In this document: positions 1 to 4,975 of the stretch, piece by piece | Layout of the letters: each line of letters begins with the position of its first letter | How positions within the stretch are numbered: the stretch's first letter is position 1 | Assembly (NCBI GenBank): GCA_003516705.1 | Contig: DPCJ01000212.1 | Location: forward strand, 1 to 5,895 | Direction: 5' to 3' | DNA from: Prolixibacteraceae bacterium | GTDB lineage: Bacteria; Bacteroidota; Bacteroidia; Bacteroidales; Prolixibacteraceae | Length of the DNA: 5,895 nucleotides | Made by a program: the position numbers and the translations under genes | Notes under the pieces: model-generated | Seen by the model: only the letters and a program-made list of their open reading frames with translations | What the model was told of the DNA's origin: nothing | The model's database searches: none

Positions 1-53
1 ATTGAAAAGCCGGCGCCCTGAACCGTTTTCAGGTTTGGCATGGATTACAACGT

Positions 54-120
54 GCTACTATAATCTATCCCGTACCGGGATGTAAAAAATAAAATCCGGT
101 ACGGATTTGATTTTAGTAGC
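54..120. repeat. Long two-step hairpin, repeat copy 1
   Basis: The outer arms GCTACTATAATC (54-65) and GATTTTAGTAGC (109-120) pair at 11 of 12 positions. The inner arms CCGTACCGG (70-78) and CCGGTACGG (96-104) pair perfectly around an A-rich loop. There is no T-run after either side, so it is not a simple intrinsic terminator. It could act as a folded RNA or as a palindromic DNA element. Confidence 0.8.
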
Positions 121-204
121 CGATGGCGCAACCTAAACCAAATGTAGGTTGATTGAAAAGCCGGCGCCCTGAACCGCTTTCAGGTTTGGCGTGGATTACA
201 ACGT

Positions 205-271
205 GCTACTATAATCTATCCCGTACCGGGATGTAAAAAATAAAATCCGGTACGGGTTCGATTTTAGTAGC
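205..271. repeat. Long two-step hairpin, repeat copy 2
   Basis: This is the same hairpin one 151-bp period later. The inner stem is one pair longer than in copy 1, because the base after CCGGTACGG is G here and A there, so CCCGTACCGG now pairs with CCGGTACGGG. The AT-rich loop is unchanged. Confidence 0.8.
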
Positions 272-370
272 CGATGGCGCAACCTAACCCAAATGTAGGT
301 TGATTGAAATGCCGGCACCCTGAACTACCGACAGGGTTTCGGGGGATGCATCGTGCTACAATAATCTATC

Positions 371-392
371 CCCTGTCTGCCGCCAGGCAAGC
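371..392. repeat. GC-rich mini-hairpin inserted in repeat copy 3
   Basis: Where copies 1 and 2 read ATCTATCCCGTACCGG without a break, copy 3 has about 20 extra bases between CCC and GTACCGG. The insert contains TGCC-GCCA-GGCA (378-389). From memory, similar GTCTGCCGCCAGGCA motifs recur between genes in Bacteroidetes, so this may be a dispersed repeat. That recollection was not checked. Confidence 0.45.
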
Positions 393-408
393 GTACCGGC
401 ATGAAAAA

Positions 409-434
409 GCACAATAAAAAACGGGCTTCAGCCC
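409..434 (-). terminator. Intrinsic terminator of the DUF6261-like gene
   Basis: Read on the minus strand, a GGGCT-GA-AGCCC stem (434 down to 423) is followed by CG and a run of six T (420 to about 415). It lies about 50 bases beyond the stop codon of the minus-strand gene that ends at 485. A wider alternative stem, AACGGG/CCCGTT (420-425 with 446-451), surrounds it. Orientation and T-run fit rho-independent termination of that gene. Confidence 0.75.
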
Positions 435-484
435 AAAAGCCAAAACCCGTTACCCTTCCTGTTTTTCTGTCCCGTTTCCCATTA

Positions 485-1201
485 TTAATCCGGCTTTTCA
501 ACATCCGGTTTTTGTTGTCGTTTTTTTACCTGCTCGTTGGTATCGGCAATAATTTGTGCAACAGTAGCCACAAAAACACCATAGATTGCCGGGTTAGCCT
601 GTTCCATGCCCCTGAGGTACACCACAATTTTATCGTTCAGAAGGTTCAGAACCTCTTTTTTCACAATGGTTGCATTGTTCACCATACCTTCTTTGGCTTT
701 TTCGGTTTCGTAGGCAATGCGTGCCTTTTCGAAATCATCTTCAGCGGTTTGCAGTTGCGCAATCAGGTCGGCGCAGCCCGAAAGGGCGGCAATGGCCTGG
801 GCATATTTTGGTTTTGCCAGGTCTAACAGCAGCGAGTCAATCAGCGACGATTCGGTGGTATAGCTTTCGCCAACAATGGCCAGACCGTAATTATCGAAGA
901 GGTCCATCAGCTGCCGGGCAGCATCTTTGATTTCTTGCGCAGGGTGATACAAAAAACCATTGAGCAGGTAGTACAGTGCACGCACTTTATTGTCGCGCAC
1001 TTCGTCTTTTTCTTCAAGGACGCTTTCAGCTTTCGACCGTTTGATGGCCAGCGAAAGTGTGAGGTTCGCAGCATCAAGGCTGCCAAAGGTAGTGGTAAGA
1101 TAAGGGTCGGTTACGCCCGACTCACCGAATGCACCCGACGAACGGGTAGCCACGTCGTTCACCTCCGTGACGCGGCTCGTGGAAATAAGTTTGTCGATCA
1201 T
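485..1201 (-). CDS. DUF6261-like protein (Bacteroidetes-specific, function unknown)
   Basis: This is a 238-residue soluble protein with no signal peptide or membrane segment. I recognise the overall pattern of the DUF6261 family: an N-terminal stretch with TSRVTEV, a charged KRSKAESVLEEKDEVRDNKVRALYYLL-type region (written here only in outline, about residues 54-80), an ESSLIDSLLLDLAKP segment in the middle and a final helix with IIADTNEQVKKR. It is predicted almost all helical. The length is usual for the family, whose role is unknown to me. The start is the ATG at 1201, preceded on the minus strand by an A/T-rich leader without a strong Shine-Dalgarno site, as is normal in Bacteroidetes. 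Its base composition is more GC-rich than the cassette genes to the right, so it looks like resident chromosome. It stands alone, with its own terminator and repeat arrays on both sides. The family assignment comes from memory of the pattern. Confidence 0.82.
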   Translation of the reverse strand: MIDKLISTSRVTEVNDVATRSSGAFGESGVTDPYLTTTFGSLDAANLTLSLAIKRSKAESVLEEKDEVRDNKVRALYYLLNGFLYHPAQEIKDAARQLMDLFDNYGLAIVGESYTTESSLIDSLLLDLAKPKYAQAIAALSGCADLIAQLQTAEDDFEKARIAYETEKAKEGMVNNATIVKKEVLNLLNDKIVVYLRGMEQANPAIYGVFVATVAQIIADTNEQVKKRQQKPDVEKPD

Positions 1202-1384
1202 AATTTTTTTGAATTTTTAGTTTGTAACTGGTTACCATTTGCATCTGTTGCGGGGCAATCCTCATATCAGTTGCTTTGGTAGCTTATCACCCACAAGTTA
1301 CAACAGTTTAATATCCATGTCAATAGCTGTTTTTATGTTGTAGAGCATAAACTAATCAACTTTGATTTTCCCTTTTACCAGGGC

Positions 1385-1627
1385 AACCAATGTACTGAGT
1401 ACACGCCTCCACTTTTTGCTTGGGGAACCAATGTACTGAGTACACGCCTCCACTTTTTGCTTGGGCGACCAATGTACTGAGTACACGCCTCCACTTTTTG
1501 CTTGGGCGACCAATGTACTGAGTACATTGCCTCACTTTTTGCTTGGGGAACCAATGTACTGAGTACACGCCTCCACTTTTTGGTTGGGGAACCAATGTAA
1601 TGAGTACACAACCTCCATTTTTGCCGG
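1385..1627. repeat. Tandem array of six 41-bp palindrome-bearing units
   Basis: Units begin at 1385, 1426, 1467, 1508, 1549 and 1590, exactly 41 bp apart. The last ends near 1627, and a degenerate piece may precede the first (about 1372-1384). Each unit carries TGTACT-G-AGTACA (first at 1391-1403), followed by a conserved GCCTCCACTTTTTGCTTGG-type linker. Copy 6 has one arm changed (TGTAAT). In copy 4 the palindrome grows to 19 bp, CAATGTACT-G-AGTACATTG (1511-1529), because the linker differs there. The interval of about four helical turns would put the palindromes on the same face of the DNA, as expected for an array bound by a dimeric protein. The linkers are conserved, so this is not CRISPR. 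On the minus strand the array stays open in more than one frame, but 41 is not a multiple of 3, so coding is unlikely. Confidence 0.92.
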
Positions 1628-1646
1628 TTAAAATTTGCAGGGTTGG

Positions 1647-1677
1647 TTTATTTATTGCCCGATTATTTTTACTTTTA
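1647..1677 (+). promoter_or_regulatory. Possible Bacteroidetes-type promoter upstream of the cassettes
   Basis: TTTA (1647-1650) lies 19 bases before TACTTTTA (1670-1677), which resembles the Bacteroidetes pattern TTTG-N19-TAnnTTTG with one mismatch in each box. It would transcribe rightward into the cassette genes with a leader of more than 200 bases. The region is very AT-rich, so a chance match is quite possible. Confidence 0.2.
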
Positions 1678-1747
1678 AAACCGAAACCAAAAACTGAAAC
1701 CGCTTGAGCTAAACATCAGAAAAAAAACAGAAACCCAAATGAAAAAC

Positions 1748-1843
1748 TTCGAAATAAAACTACATAGCGCCAGCCAACTTGGGGCAAAAGGGATTCGGGA
1801 ATGACAAAATAAATGTACTTATACATAAACACAGACGTTATGC
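1748..1843 (+). other. Probable attC-like site A (left edge of the cassette array)
   Basis: The core GTTATGC (1837-1843) fits the integron core GTTRRRY apart from one base. The sequence before it resembles the stronger site B: AATAAA then ACTACATA (1759-1766) matches AATAAA then AGTACATA in site B, and on the right side ATTCG, GACAAAA and ATGTACT (1813-1819) appear in the same order as in B. ACTACAT and ATGTACT pair except at one position. The expected left core cannot be verified, because it should match the start of an upstream cassette that is not recognisable. A tiny open frame (1739-1804, 21 codons) overlaps it and may be a remnant. An attI site is an alternative, but no integrase gene is in the window. 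Confidence 0.42.
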
Positions 1844-1902
1844 ACCATAATGAAAACAAACTGACGAATTAAAACAATAAACTAACTTAAAAATTGAACA
1901 CT

Positions 1903-2241
1903 ATGAAAAACGGTAAAATATGGCTAATCCTCTTTCTAATATTGCTTTTAATAAATATTGTTGTTGGCTCAGTTTTTATTGCTTCAAATAACAACGAAAA
2001 AAGCTTGCAAAAAGAGAGACAAATAGAAAATCTCAATAATGAACTGAATCAGAGAACAATTGAATATGTTGAAAATGCAAAACAATTGAAATATCTACTT
2101 GAAACAATACTTGATAATTCAGACGAATTAAAAAAATACATGCCCGAATATGAGGATGTAGACACAAAAACATTCGAGGAAAAACTTAGACAGAAAGTAG
2201 TTCGGTTGAACATTTTGATTGATGATTTAGAAAAAAAGTAA
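1903..2241 (+). CDS. Small single-pass membrane protein with coiled coil, unknown function
   Basis: This is a 112-residue protein starting at ATG 1903. An in-frame TTG at 1894 would add three residues but is a weaker choice. Residues 1-5 are basic, residues 6-27 form one strongly hydrophobic helix, and the rest is charged and helical with heptad-like spacing at about 34-70 and 91-112. This fits a membrane-anchored coiled-coil protein; the positive N-terminus favours an N-in signal anchor, but topology is uncertain. I recognise no named family. The stop codon lies five bases before the next start, so it is almost surely co-transcribed, and probably functionally paired, with the DUF2971 gene. 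It could be an anchor, sensor or inhibitor for that protein. Composition is AT-rich like the rest of the cassette. Confidence 0.75.
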   Translation: MKNGKIWLILFLILLLINIVVGSVFIASNNNEKSLQKERQIENLNNELNQRTIEYVENAKQLKYLLETILDNSDELKKYMPEYEDVDTKTFEEKLRQKVVRLNILIDDLEKK

Positions 2242-2246
2242 TAAAT

Positions 2247-2987
2247 ATGAAATCGCTCTTCCAATACACATCGATTAACAAACTGGCATTGATTTTATCA
2301 TCAAAAAAGATTCGTTTTAATAGACTTGATTTTGTTAATGATCCTCACGAAGGGAAGACTGGTGATTTCGGATCTATGGCGATGTATGTTTTTGTTTCTT
2401 GTTGGACAAAACATCAAGAAGAAAATTTAGCACTTTGGAATATGTACACGGAAAAAATGAGAGGCGTAAGAATTGAACTTCCGCTCCCAATTTTTAATAG
2501 CTATAAAATAGATGACTACTCGGACTACATAATAACGGAACAAGAAATGCTCAATGATAGAGATGAACTTTTTATATTGGACGCTCAAAACAATCCAATT
2601 GACATTGTTTATACTAATAACGAGGATGAGTTGCGTCCAAAAATTCAAAATGAAATTGGCTTAAAGACTTCAACACTGGGTGTTGCAAAAAAAACAATCT
2701 GGTCTGTTGAAAATGAATCAAGATATAGAATGCAAATATTTCCATATGACCCACTTCTTCGCGAGACTAATTTTCCCGAAGCATACGGAAAATTCATTGA
2801 CCAGAAGATTCCACCAAGTATAAATTTTTATGAAGTGAAAATAAATAAAAACTCCTTTGAGAAAATGAGAATAGTTGTTGGTCCAAAAGTTCAACCTGGA
2901 GACGAAAAAATAATTGATGCCTTAGTTTCTAAATATAATCCAACAGCCGAAATAATTTTGAGTAAATTATCAAATGAAATAAGATAA
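2247..2987 (+). CDS. DUF2971 domain protein
   Basis: This 246-residue soluble protein has the pattern I associate with DUF2971: YTS at residues 7-9, a helix ending in KKIRFNRLDFVNDPHEG (20-36), SCWT (51-54), LALWNMY (61-67) and GVRIEL (73-78), then a variable region and a C-terminal part with VVGPKV. Invariant-looking residues are R23, R26, D28, N31, D32 and E35. The biochemical role of the family is not established to my knowledge. The hydroxyl-rich N-terminal start, followed by an R/ND motif and a later SCW/LW block, is loosely reminiscent of ADP-ribosyltransferase-like folds, but that is my inference and is weak. The gene follows the small membrane protein by five bases and ends about ten bases before the attC-like site, so it fills the cassette. 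Defence or toxin function is a reasonable guess from context only. Confidence 0.85.
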   Translation: MKSLFQYTSINKLALILSSKKIRFNRLDFVNDPHEGKTGDFGSMAMYVFVSCWTKHQEENLALWNMYTEKMRGVRIELPLPIFNSYKIDDYSDYIITEQEMLNDRDELFILDAQNNPIDIVYTNNEDELRPKIQNEIGLKTSTLGVAKKTIWSVENESRYRMQIFPYDPLLRETNFPEAYGKFIDQKIPPSINFYEVKINKNSFEKMRIVVGPKVQPGDEKIIDALVSKYNPTAEIILSKLSNEIR

Positions 2988-2992
2988 TTTAC

Positions 2993-3128
2993 GGTGCATA
3001 ATAAAGTACATATTGCAGGGCGGGGTTCGGTGAAACGCAAACTACGGATTCTCGTTTCGCAGTTCCATGTCCTTCGGACAGGAACGCCCTCCGAAATTCG
3101 CCCCGACAAAATGTACTAACCGTTAGGC
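2993..3128 (+). other. attC-like recombination site B
   Basis: The left core GCATAAT (2996-3002) and the right core GTTAGGC (3122-3128, a perfect GTTRRRY) enclose nested complementary arms: AGTACAT (3005-3011) with ATGTACT (3111-3117), GGGCG (3018-3022) with CGCCC (3099-3103), and TTCGG (3026-3030) with CCGAA (3091-3095). Inside are two further hairpins, GAAACG/CGTTTC (3032-3058) and GTTCC..GTCC-TTC-GGAC..GGAAC (3062-3085). The joining segments differ by a base between sides (3012-3017 against 3104-3110), as expected for the extrahelical bases that set strand choice in attC. The length of 133 bp from core to core is at the upper end of the known range. A minus-strand open frame across it (2891-3109) is a by-product. 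Confidence 0.75.
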
Positions 3129-3142
3129 TAATTTTTAAAAAG

Positions 3143-3826
3143 ATGGAAACACTGATTCATACATTAAACAAAAACAGTTTCTTTTACGACTATATCACAA
3201 CACTTGCATATTCTCAATTTGGGATAAACGAACTGTTTTCAAGAGGGTTTTATCTACAAAAAAGAAATGAATTTCCTAATTACCTGGAATTTATTGATGA
3301 AATAAGACAGTTCAACTTCCCCGAGGAAGTAGAAGAAGAAATTTTTAGGACGCAAACTTTTACACCTCGGATATTTGTATCAGGATTCGTTTCTAAAAAT
3401 CAGAAAACAGTTTTCAGATTAGACCCCAATTTATCTGCTCTGAAATTCATTGACGATACAAGGGGAATAACAGACACTAATATACGGTTAACCCACATGA
3501 CAATTATTTCGGCATTTGAGAAAATAATGCAACAGAATCTGGATGACAGTCATGTTTTACAATTCTTTAGGCATATCAGGAATGCTTCAGCACACAATGG
3601 GAAGTTTCATTTTGATAAGAAAGTAATTGACCCTAAAAATAATGTCCTTATTAAAAAAGCACATTGGAAGGAGTTTAATATTCAACCGAGTTTACAAGGT
3701 GAAAGATTAATTAAAGAAAATAAGGATGATAAAGAAGCATTTTGGGACCAAGGTGATTTCATCGAATTCTTACTGGACTTTGAAAATTATTATCCAAAAC
3801 TAGTCGAAAATATCGATAAGAATTAA
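3143..3826 (+). CDS. HEPN-like domain protein (candidate RNase toxin or defence effector)
   Basis: This is a 227-residue soluble protein, mostly helical. The key feature is FFRHIRNASAHNGKFHF at 141-157, which contains R146-N-x3-H151, the R-x4-6-H signature of HEPN domains, with the polar N after R that active HEPN ribonucleases usually have. A helix at about 113-133 (NIRLTHMTIISAFEKIM) precedes it, as in HEPN bundles. HEPN proteins cut RNA in many toxin-antitoxin, CRISPR-associated and abortive-infection systems; that this one is active is inference. The N-terminal 100 residues match nothing I recognise. The ATG at 3143 is the first in frame after the cassette boundary and leaves almost no leader. 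A 96-residue gene follows 36 bases later in the same cassette and could be its partner or antitoxin. An Abi_C or pEK499_p136-like HEPN family is possible but not established here. Confidence 0.75.
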   Translation: METLIHTLNKNSFFYDYITTLAYSQFGINELFSRGFYLQKRNEFPNYLEFIDEIRQFNFPEEVEEEIFRTQTFTPRIFVSGFVSKNQKTVFRLDPNLSALKFIDDTRGITDTNIRLTHMTIISAFEKIMQQNLDDSHVLQFFRHIRNASAHNGKFHFDKKVIDPKNNVLIKKAHWKEFNIQPSLQGERLIKENKDDKEAFWDQGDFIEFLLDFENYYPKLVENIDKN

Positions 3827-3862
3827 GCAAATATTCAACAAAGAAAACTAAAAGTAAACAAA

Positions 3863-4153
3863 ATGAATTATGACAAGAATTATCCAATACCATTCAAGAA
3901 TCAGATGTATTTTCTGAGACTTGACCAAGTAAAAAAGTTATTAAAAATAAGTGAATACAATGGGTCAAACATTGAGGTGACAATTTGTACAAAAGAGGGA
4001 GGAGAAGTCACTGGATTTGTAAAAGACTTTAAAGGTCACTATCTGTTATCTCCGGCAGAAGTGTATATCCCAATTGTTTTTCATATTGATACAAACGATG
4101 GAATTAGAGAGTTTAATTTTTTAGAAGTGGATTCAATTGAAATAAAAAATTAG
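3863..4153 (+). CDS. Small beta-rich protein, unknown function
   Basis: This is a 96-residue soluble protein that I do not recognise. After an N-terminal segment with a short helix (about 20-30), residues 37-95 alternate like beta strands: IEVTICT, GEVTGFVKDF, YIPIVFHI, REFNFLEVDSIEI. The strand-turn-strand with VTG and the final LEVDSIEI resemble small SH3- or Sm-like barrels, which often bind RNA or regulate partners; this is inference from pattern only. It sits 36 bases after the HEPN-like gene and ends inside the cassette's terminal sequence, the TAG stop forming part of the site's left core. The start ATG 3863 follows an A-rich leader (GTAAACAAA). Being small and in the same cassette, it is a candidate antitoxin or cofactor for the HEPN-like protein. 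Confidence 0.65.
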   Translation: MNYDKNYPIPFKNQMYFLRLDQVKKLLKISEYNGSNIEVTICTKEGGEVTGFVKDFKGHYLLSPAEVYIPIVFHIDTNDGIREFNFLEVDSIEIKN

Positions 4154-4194
4154 CCTTGACAAAGTGCATATTTGAAACTTACTAACTGAATTTC
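4153..4194 (+). other. Decayed or shortened attC-like site C
   Basis: It opens GCCTTGAC (4153-4160), close to the expected GCCTAAC, then AAAGTGCATATT (4161-4172), which matches AAAGTACATATT in site B. The right side reads ACTAACTG (4181-4188) where B reads ACTAACCG, but the following core is AATTTC instead of TTRRRY. The large middle hairpins of B are missing, leaving about 40 bases. It looks like an attC that lost its inner part and its right core by deletion or rejoining, so it is probably not recombinable. Confidence 0.45.
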
Positions 4195-4206
4195 AATTAT
4201 AAGACT

Positions 4207-4503
4207 ATGGCAAAAAAAGAAACATCAAAAAAGACTACCTCACCTGGAGTTGCTAAAAAAGCATCAGAAGTTCTTAAAAGTCCTGATACAGGTAAAGCTT
4301 CAAAATCTGCTGCAGGTAGTGCATTGTCACAATCGAAAATCCCCAAAAAAGCAACATCTGAGAATGCCGCGTCAAAGGCTTCTAAGGTATTAAGAGATGG
4401 ACGGACAGGAAAAGCGTCAAAGTCAGCAGCTGGAAGTGCCTTATCTCAGAGAGAAAAAAAATCTGTAAACAAAACAAGCGGAACTGGTCCAAGAAAAAAG
4501 TAG
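4207..4503 (+). CDS. Basic two-repeat protein (KASKSAAGSALSQ type), unknown function
   Basis: This is a 98-residue, very Lys/Ser/Ala-rich protein. Two copies of a 26-residue repeat, at 17-42 and 56-81, share the ending GKASKSAAGSALSQ exactly and the opening KAS-x-VL with only a few differences; the tails are basic. There are no Cys or Trp residues and no membrane segment. I recall proteins with this repeat from diverse bacteria, always as hypothetical, and know of no function. The high basic charge and low complexity allow nucleic-acid binding or a disordered, membrane-adjacent adaptor. The ATG at 4207 follows the relic attC-like site by about 15 bases, so the gene may open a third cassette whose right end is lost. 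The next gene begins four bases after its stop, so the two form an operon. Confidence 0.8.
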   Translation: MAKKETSKKTTSPGVAKKASEVLKSPDTGKASKSAAGSALSQSKIPKKATSENAASKASKVLRDGRTGKASKSAAGSALSQREKKSVNKTSGTGPRKK

Positions 4504-4507
4504 TAAA

Positions 4508-4903
4508 ATGAAATTATCTGAGTACAAACAAGACTACTATACATTCACTGGAAAATTAAGTGATATAAATAGGCAAATCGCATTTGCTGGGATTGCATTA
4601 ATTTGGATTTTCAAGAAAAATGATGGTGAAAATTTAATTATTTGCTATGAATTAGTACTGCCAGCAATTCTTTTGGCAATCGCTTTGGGCTCTGATATTA
4701 TGCAATATATTTATCAGTCTATAACTTGGGCAATTTTTTACCGATACTTTGAAAAAAGAATAAATAATGATGATACAGAAATCTATGCTCCATCAATATT
4801 AAATTATCCTTCTTGGTTTTTTTTCATAGTTAAAGTGGCATTAGTTCTTATTGCTTACATATTTATTATAGACTTTTTGATTCATAATACTATAGAAAAA
4901 TGA
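4508..4903 (+). CDS. Small three-helix membrane protein, unknown function
   Basis: This is a 131-residue integral membrane protein. The cytoplasmic-looking N-terminus KLSEYKQDYYTFTGKLSDINRQ is followed by a short hydrophobic stretch (about 23-36, FAGIALIWIF), a second (47-70) and a third (101-122, with FFFIVKVALVLIAYIF). A charged loop FEKRINNDDTE lies between helices two and three at 81-91. I recognise the Y-x-FTGK..DINRQ-x-AFAGIA-x-IWIFK start as a recurring pattern of unnamed bacterial membrane proteins, but know no function. It overlaps nothing and starts four bases after the basic repeat protein, which makes a functional pair likely. By analogy with small membrane effectors in defence and toxin-antitoxin loci it could perturb the inner membrane; this is inference. 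The start is the first ATG in frame. Confidence 0.78.
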   Translation: MKLSEYKQDYYTFTGKLSDINRQIAFAGIALIWIFKKNDGENLIICYELVLPAILLAIALGSDIMQYIYQSITWAIFYRYFEKRINNDDTEIYAPSILNYPSWFFFIVKVALVLIAYIFIIDFLIHNTIEK

Positions 4904-4906
4904 CCT

Positions 4907-4935
4907 CCCCAGCTCCCGCGCGATTTTGTATCGCG
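4907..4935. repeat. 29-bp direct repeat, copy 1
   Basis: It aligns with 5039-5067 with four mismatches; the best-kept core is CGCGCGATTTT-x-TATC. This copy also contains a perfect CGCGAT-TTTGT-ATCGCG hairpin (4919-4935), a few bases after the membrane protein's stop. No long T-run follows, so any terminator role would be weak. Confidence 0.75.
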
Positions 4936-4975
4936 TGGTTTGCTCAACAAAACAACCGAAATTCAAACTAAAATG

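Larger units (their letters stand above)
1..402. repeat. Tandem array of a 151-bp structured repeat (2 full + 1 truncated copy)
   Basis: Copy 1 is 1-151, copy 2 is 152-302 and copy 3 starts at 303 and fades near 402. Copies 1 and 2 differ at only a few bases. Each full copy holds three stem-loops: CCTGAA/TTCAGG (17-22 with 28-33), a long two-step hairpin (54-120) and CAACCTA/TAGGTTG (129-135 with 145-151). In the diverged copy 3 the first stem has different bases but still pairs, as ACCCTG/CAGGGT (317-322 with 332-337), which suggests that structure is selected. Copy 3 lacks the right half of the long hairpin. The array runs beyond the left edge or starts there, so the true copy number is unknown. 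No open reading frame fits it. It could be a tandemly duplicated non-autonomous element or a structured RNA; I do not recognise the family. Confidence 0.9.
1838..3122 (+). mobile_element. Integron-type gene cassette 1 (membrane coiled-coil protein + DUF2971)
   Basis: Seen directly: the segment begins TTATGCACC just after the G of a GTTATGC core, and its terminal attC-like site opens with GGTGCATAA (2993-3001), the exact complement. In integron cassettes the two ends are complementary because they form the two core arms of the attC in the excised circle, so this match is the diagnostic sign. The boundaries assume cleavage after the G of each core (1837 and 3122), which gives 1285 bp. Both genes point toward the attC end, as cassette genes normally do. 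The cassette has no convincing promoter of its own. Confidence 0.72.
3123..4188 (+). mobile_element. Integron-type gene cassette 2 (HEPN-like + small beta-rich protein)
   Basis: It starts at TTAGGC, directly after the G of site B. GGCTAATTTTT (3126-3136) is complementary to AAAAATTAGCC (4145-4155) at the other end, the same end-to-end complementarity as in cassette 1. The second gene's stop codon TAG lies inside that end sequence. The right boundary is placed at G4188, where the decayed attC core would be cut. The first gene starts only 20 bases into the cassette, typical of cassette genes that rely on upstream transcription. Confidence 0.6.

Noticed and set aside
401..1282. Plus-strand open frames opposite the DUF6261-like gene
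   Set aside because: They are antisense shadows of the minus-strand gene with unlikely composition (many Cys, Phe and Arg) and no family pattern.
1202..1384. Promoter for the DUF6261-like gene
   Set aside because: No TAnnTTTG box with a suitable -33 element could be found on the minus strand upstream of the start. The imperfect GTAAC-TG-GTTAC palindrome (1224-1235) is too short to support an operator call.
1356..1611. Minus-strand open frames with repeated YSVHW- and TQYIG-type peptides
   Set aside because: They come from the 41-bp tandem array being free of stops. The same DNA is open in two frames, the unit length is not a multiple of three, and no start signal or family is recognisable.
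1385..1627. CRISPR array
   Set aside because: The units are conserved over their whole 41 bp and have no variable spacers, and there are no cas genes nearby.
2049..2648. Minus-strand frames inside the cassette 1 genes
   Set aside because: They lie opposite two well-supported plus-strand genes and show no motif.
2891..3109. Minus-strand open frame across the attC-like site
   Set aside because: It covers the hairpin-rich recombination site and the end of the DUF2971 gene; no protein family fits, so it is a by-product of the structured DNA.
1391..3117. Shared TGTACT/AGTACA half-sites between the 41-bp array and the attC arms as evidence of one binding protein
   Set aside because: GTAC-centred six-mers are self-complementary and arise easily by chance. 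The arm order also differs between the two elements and nothing else is shared.
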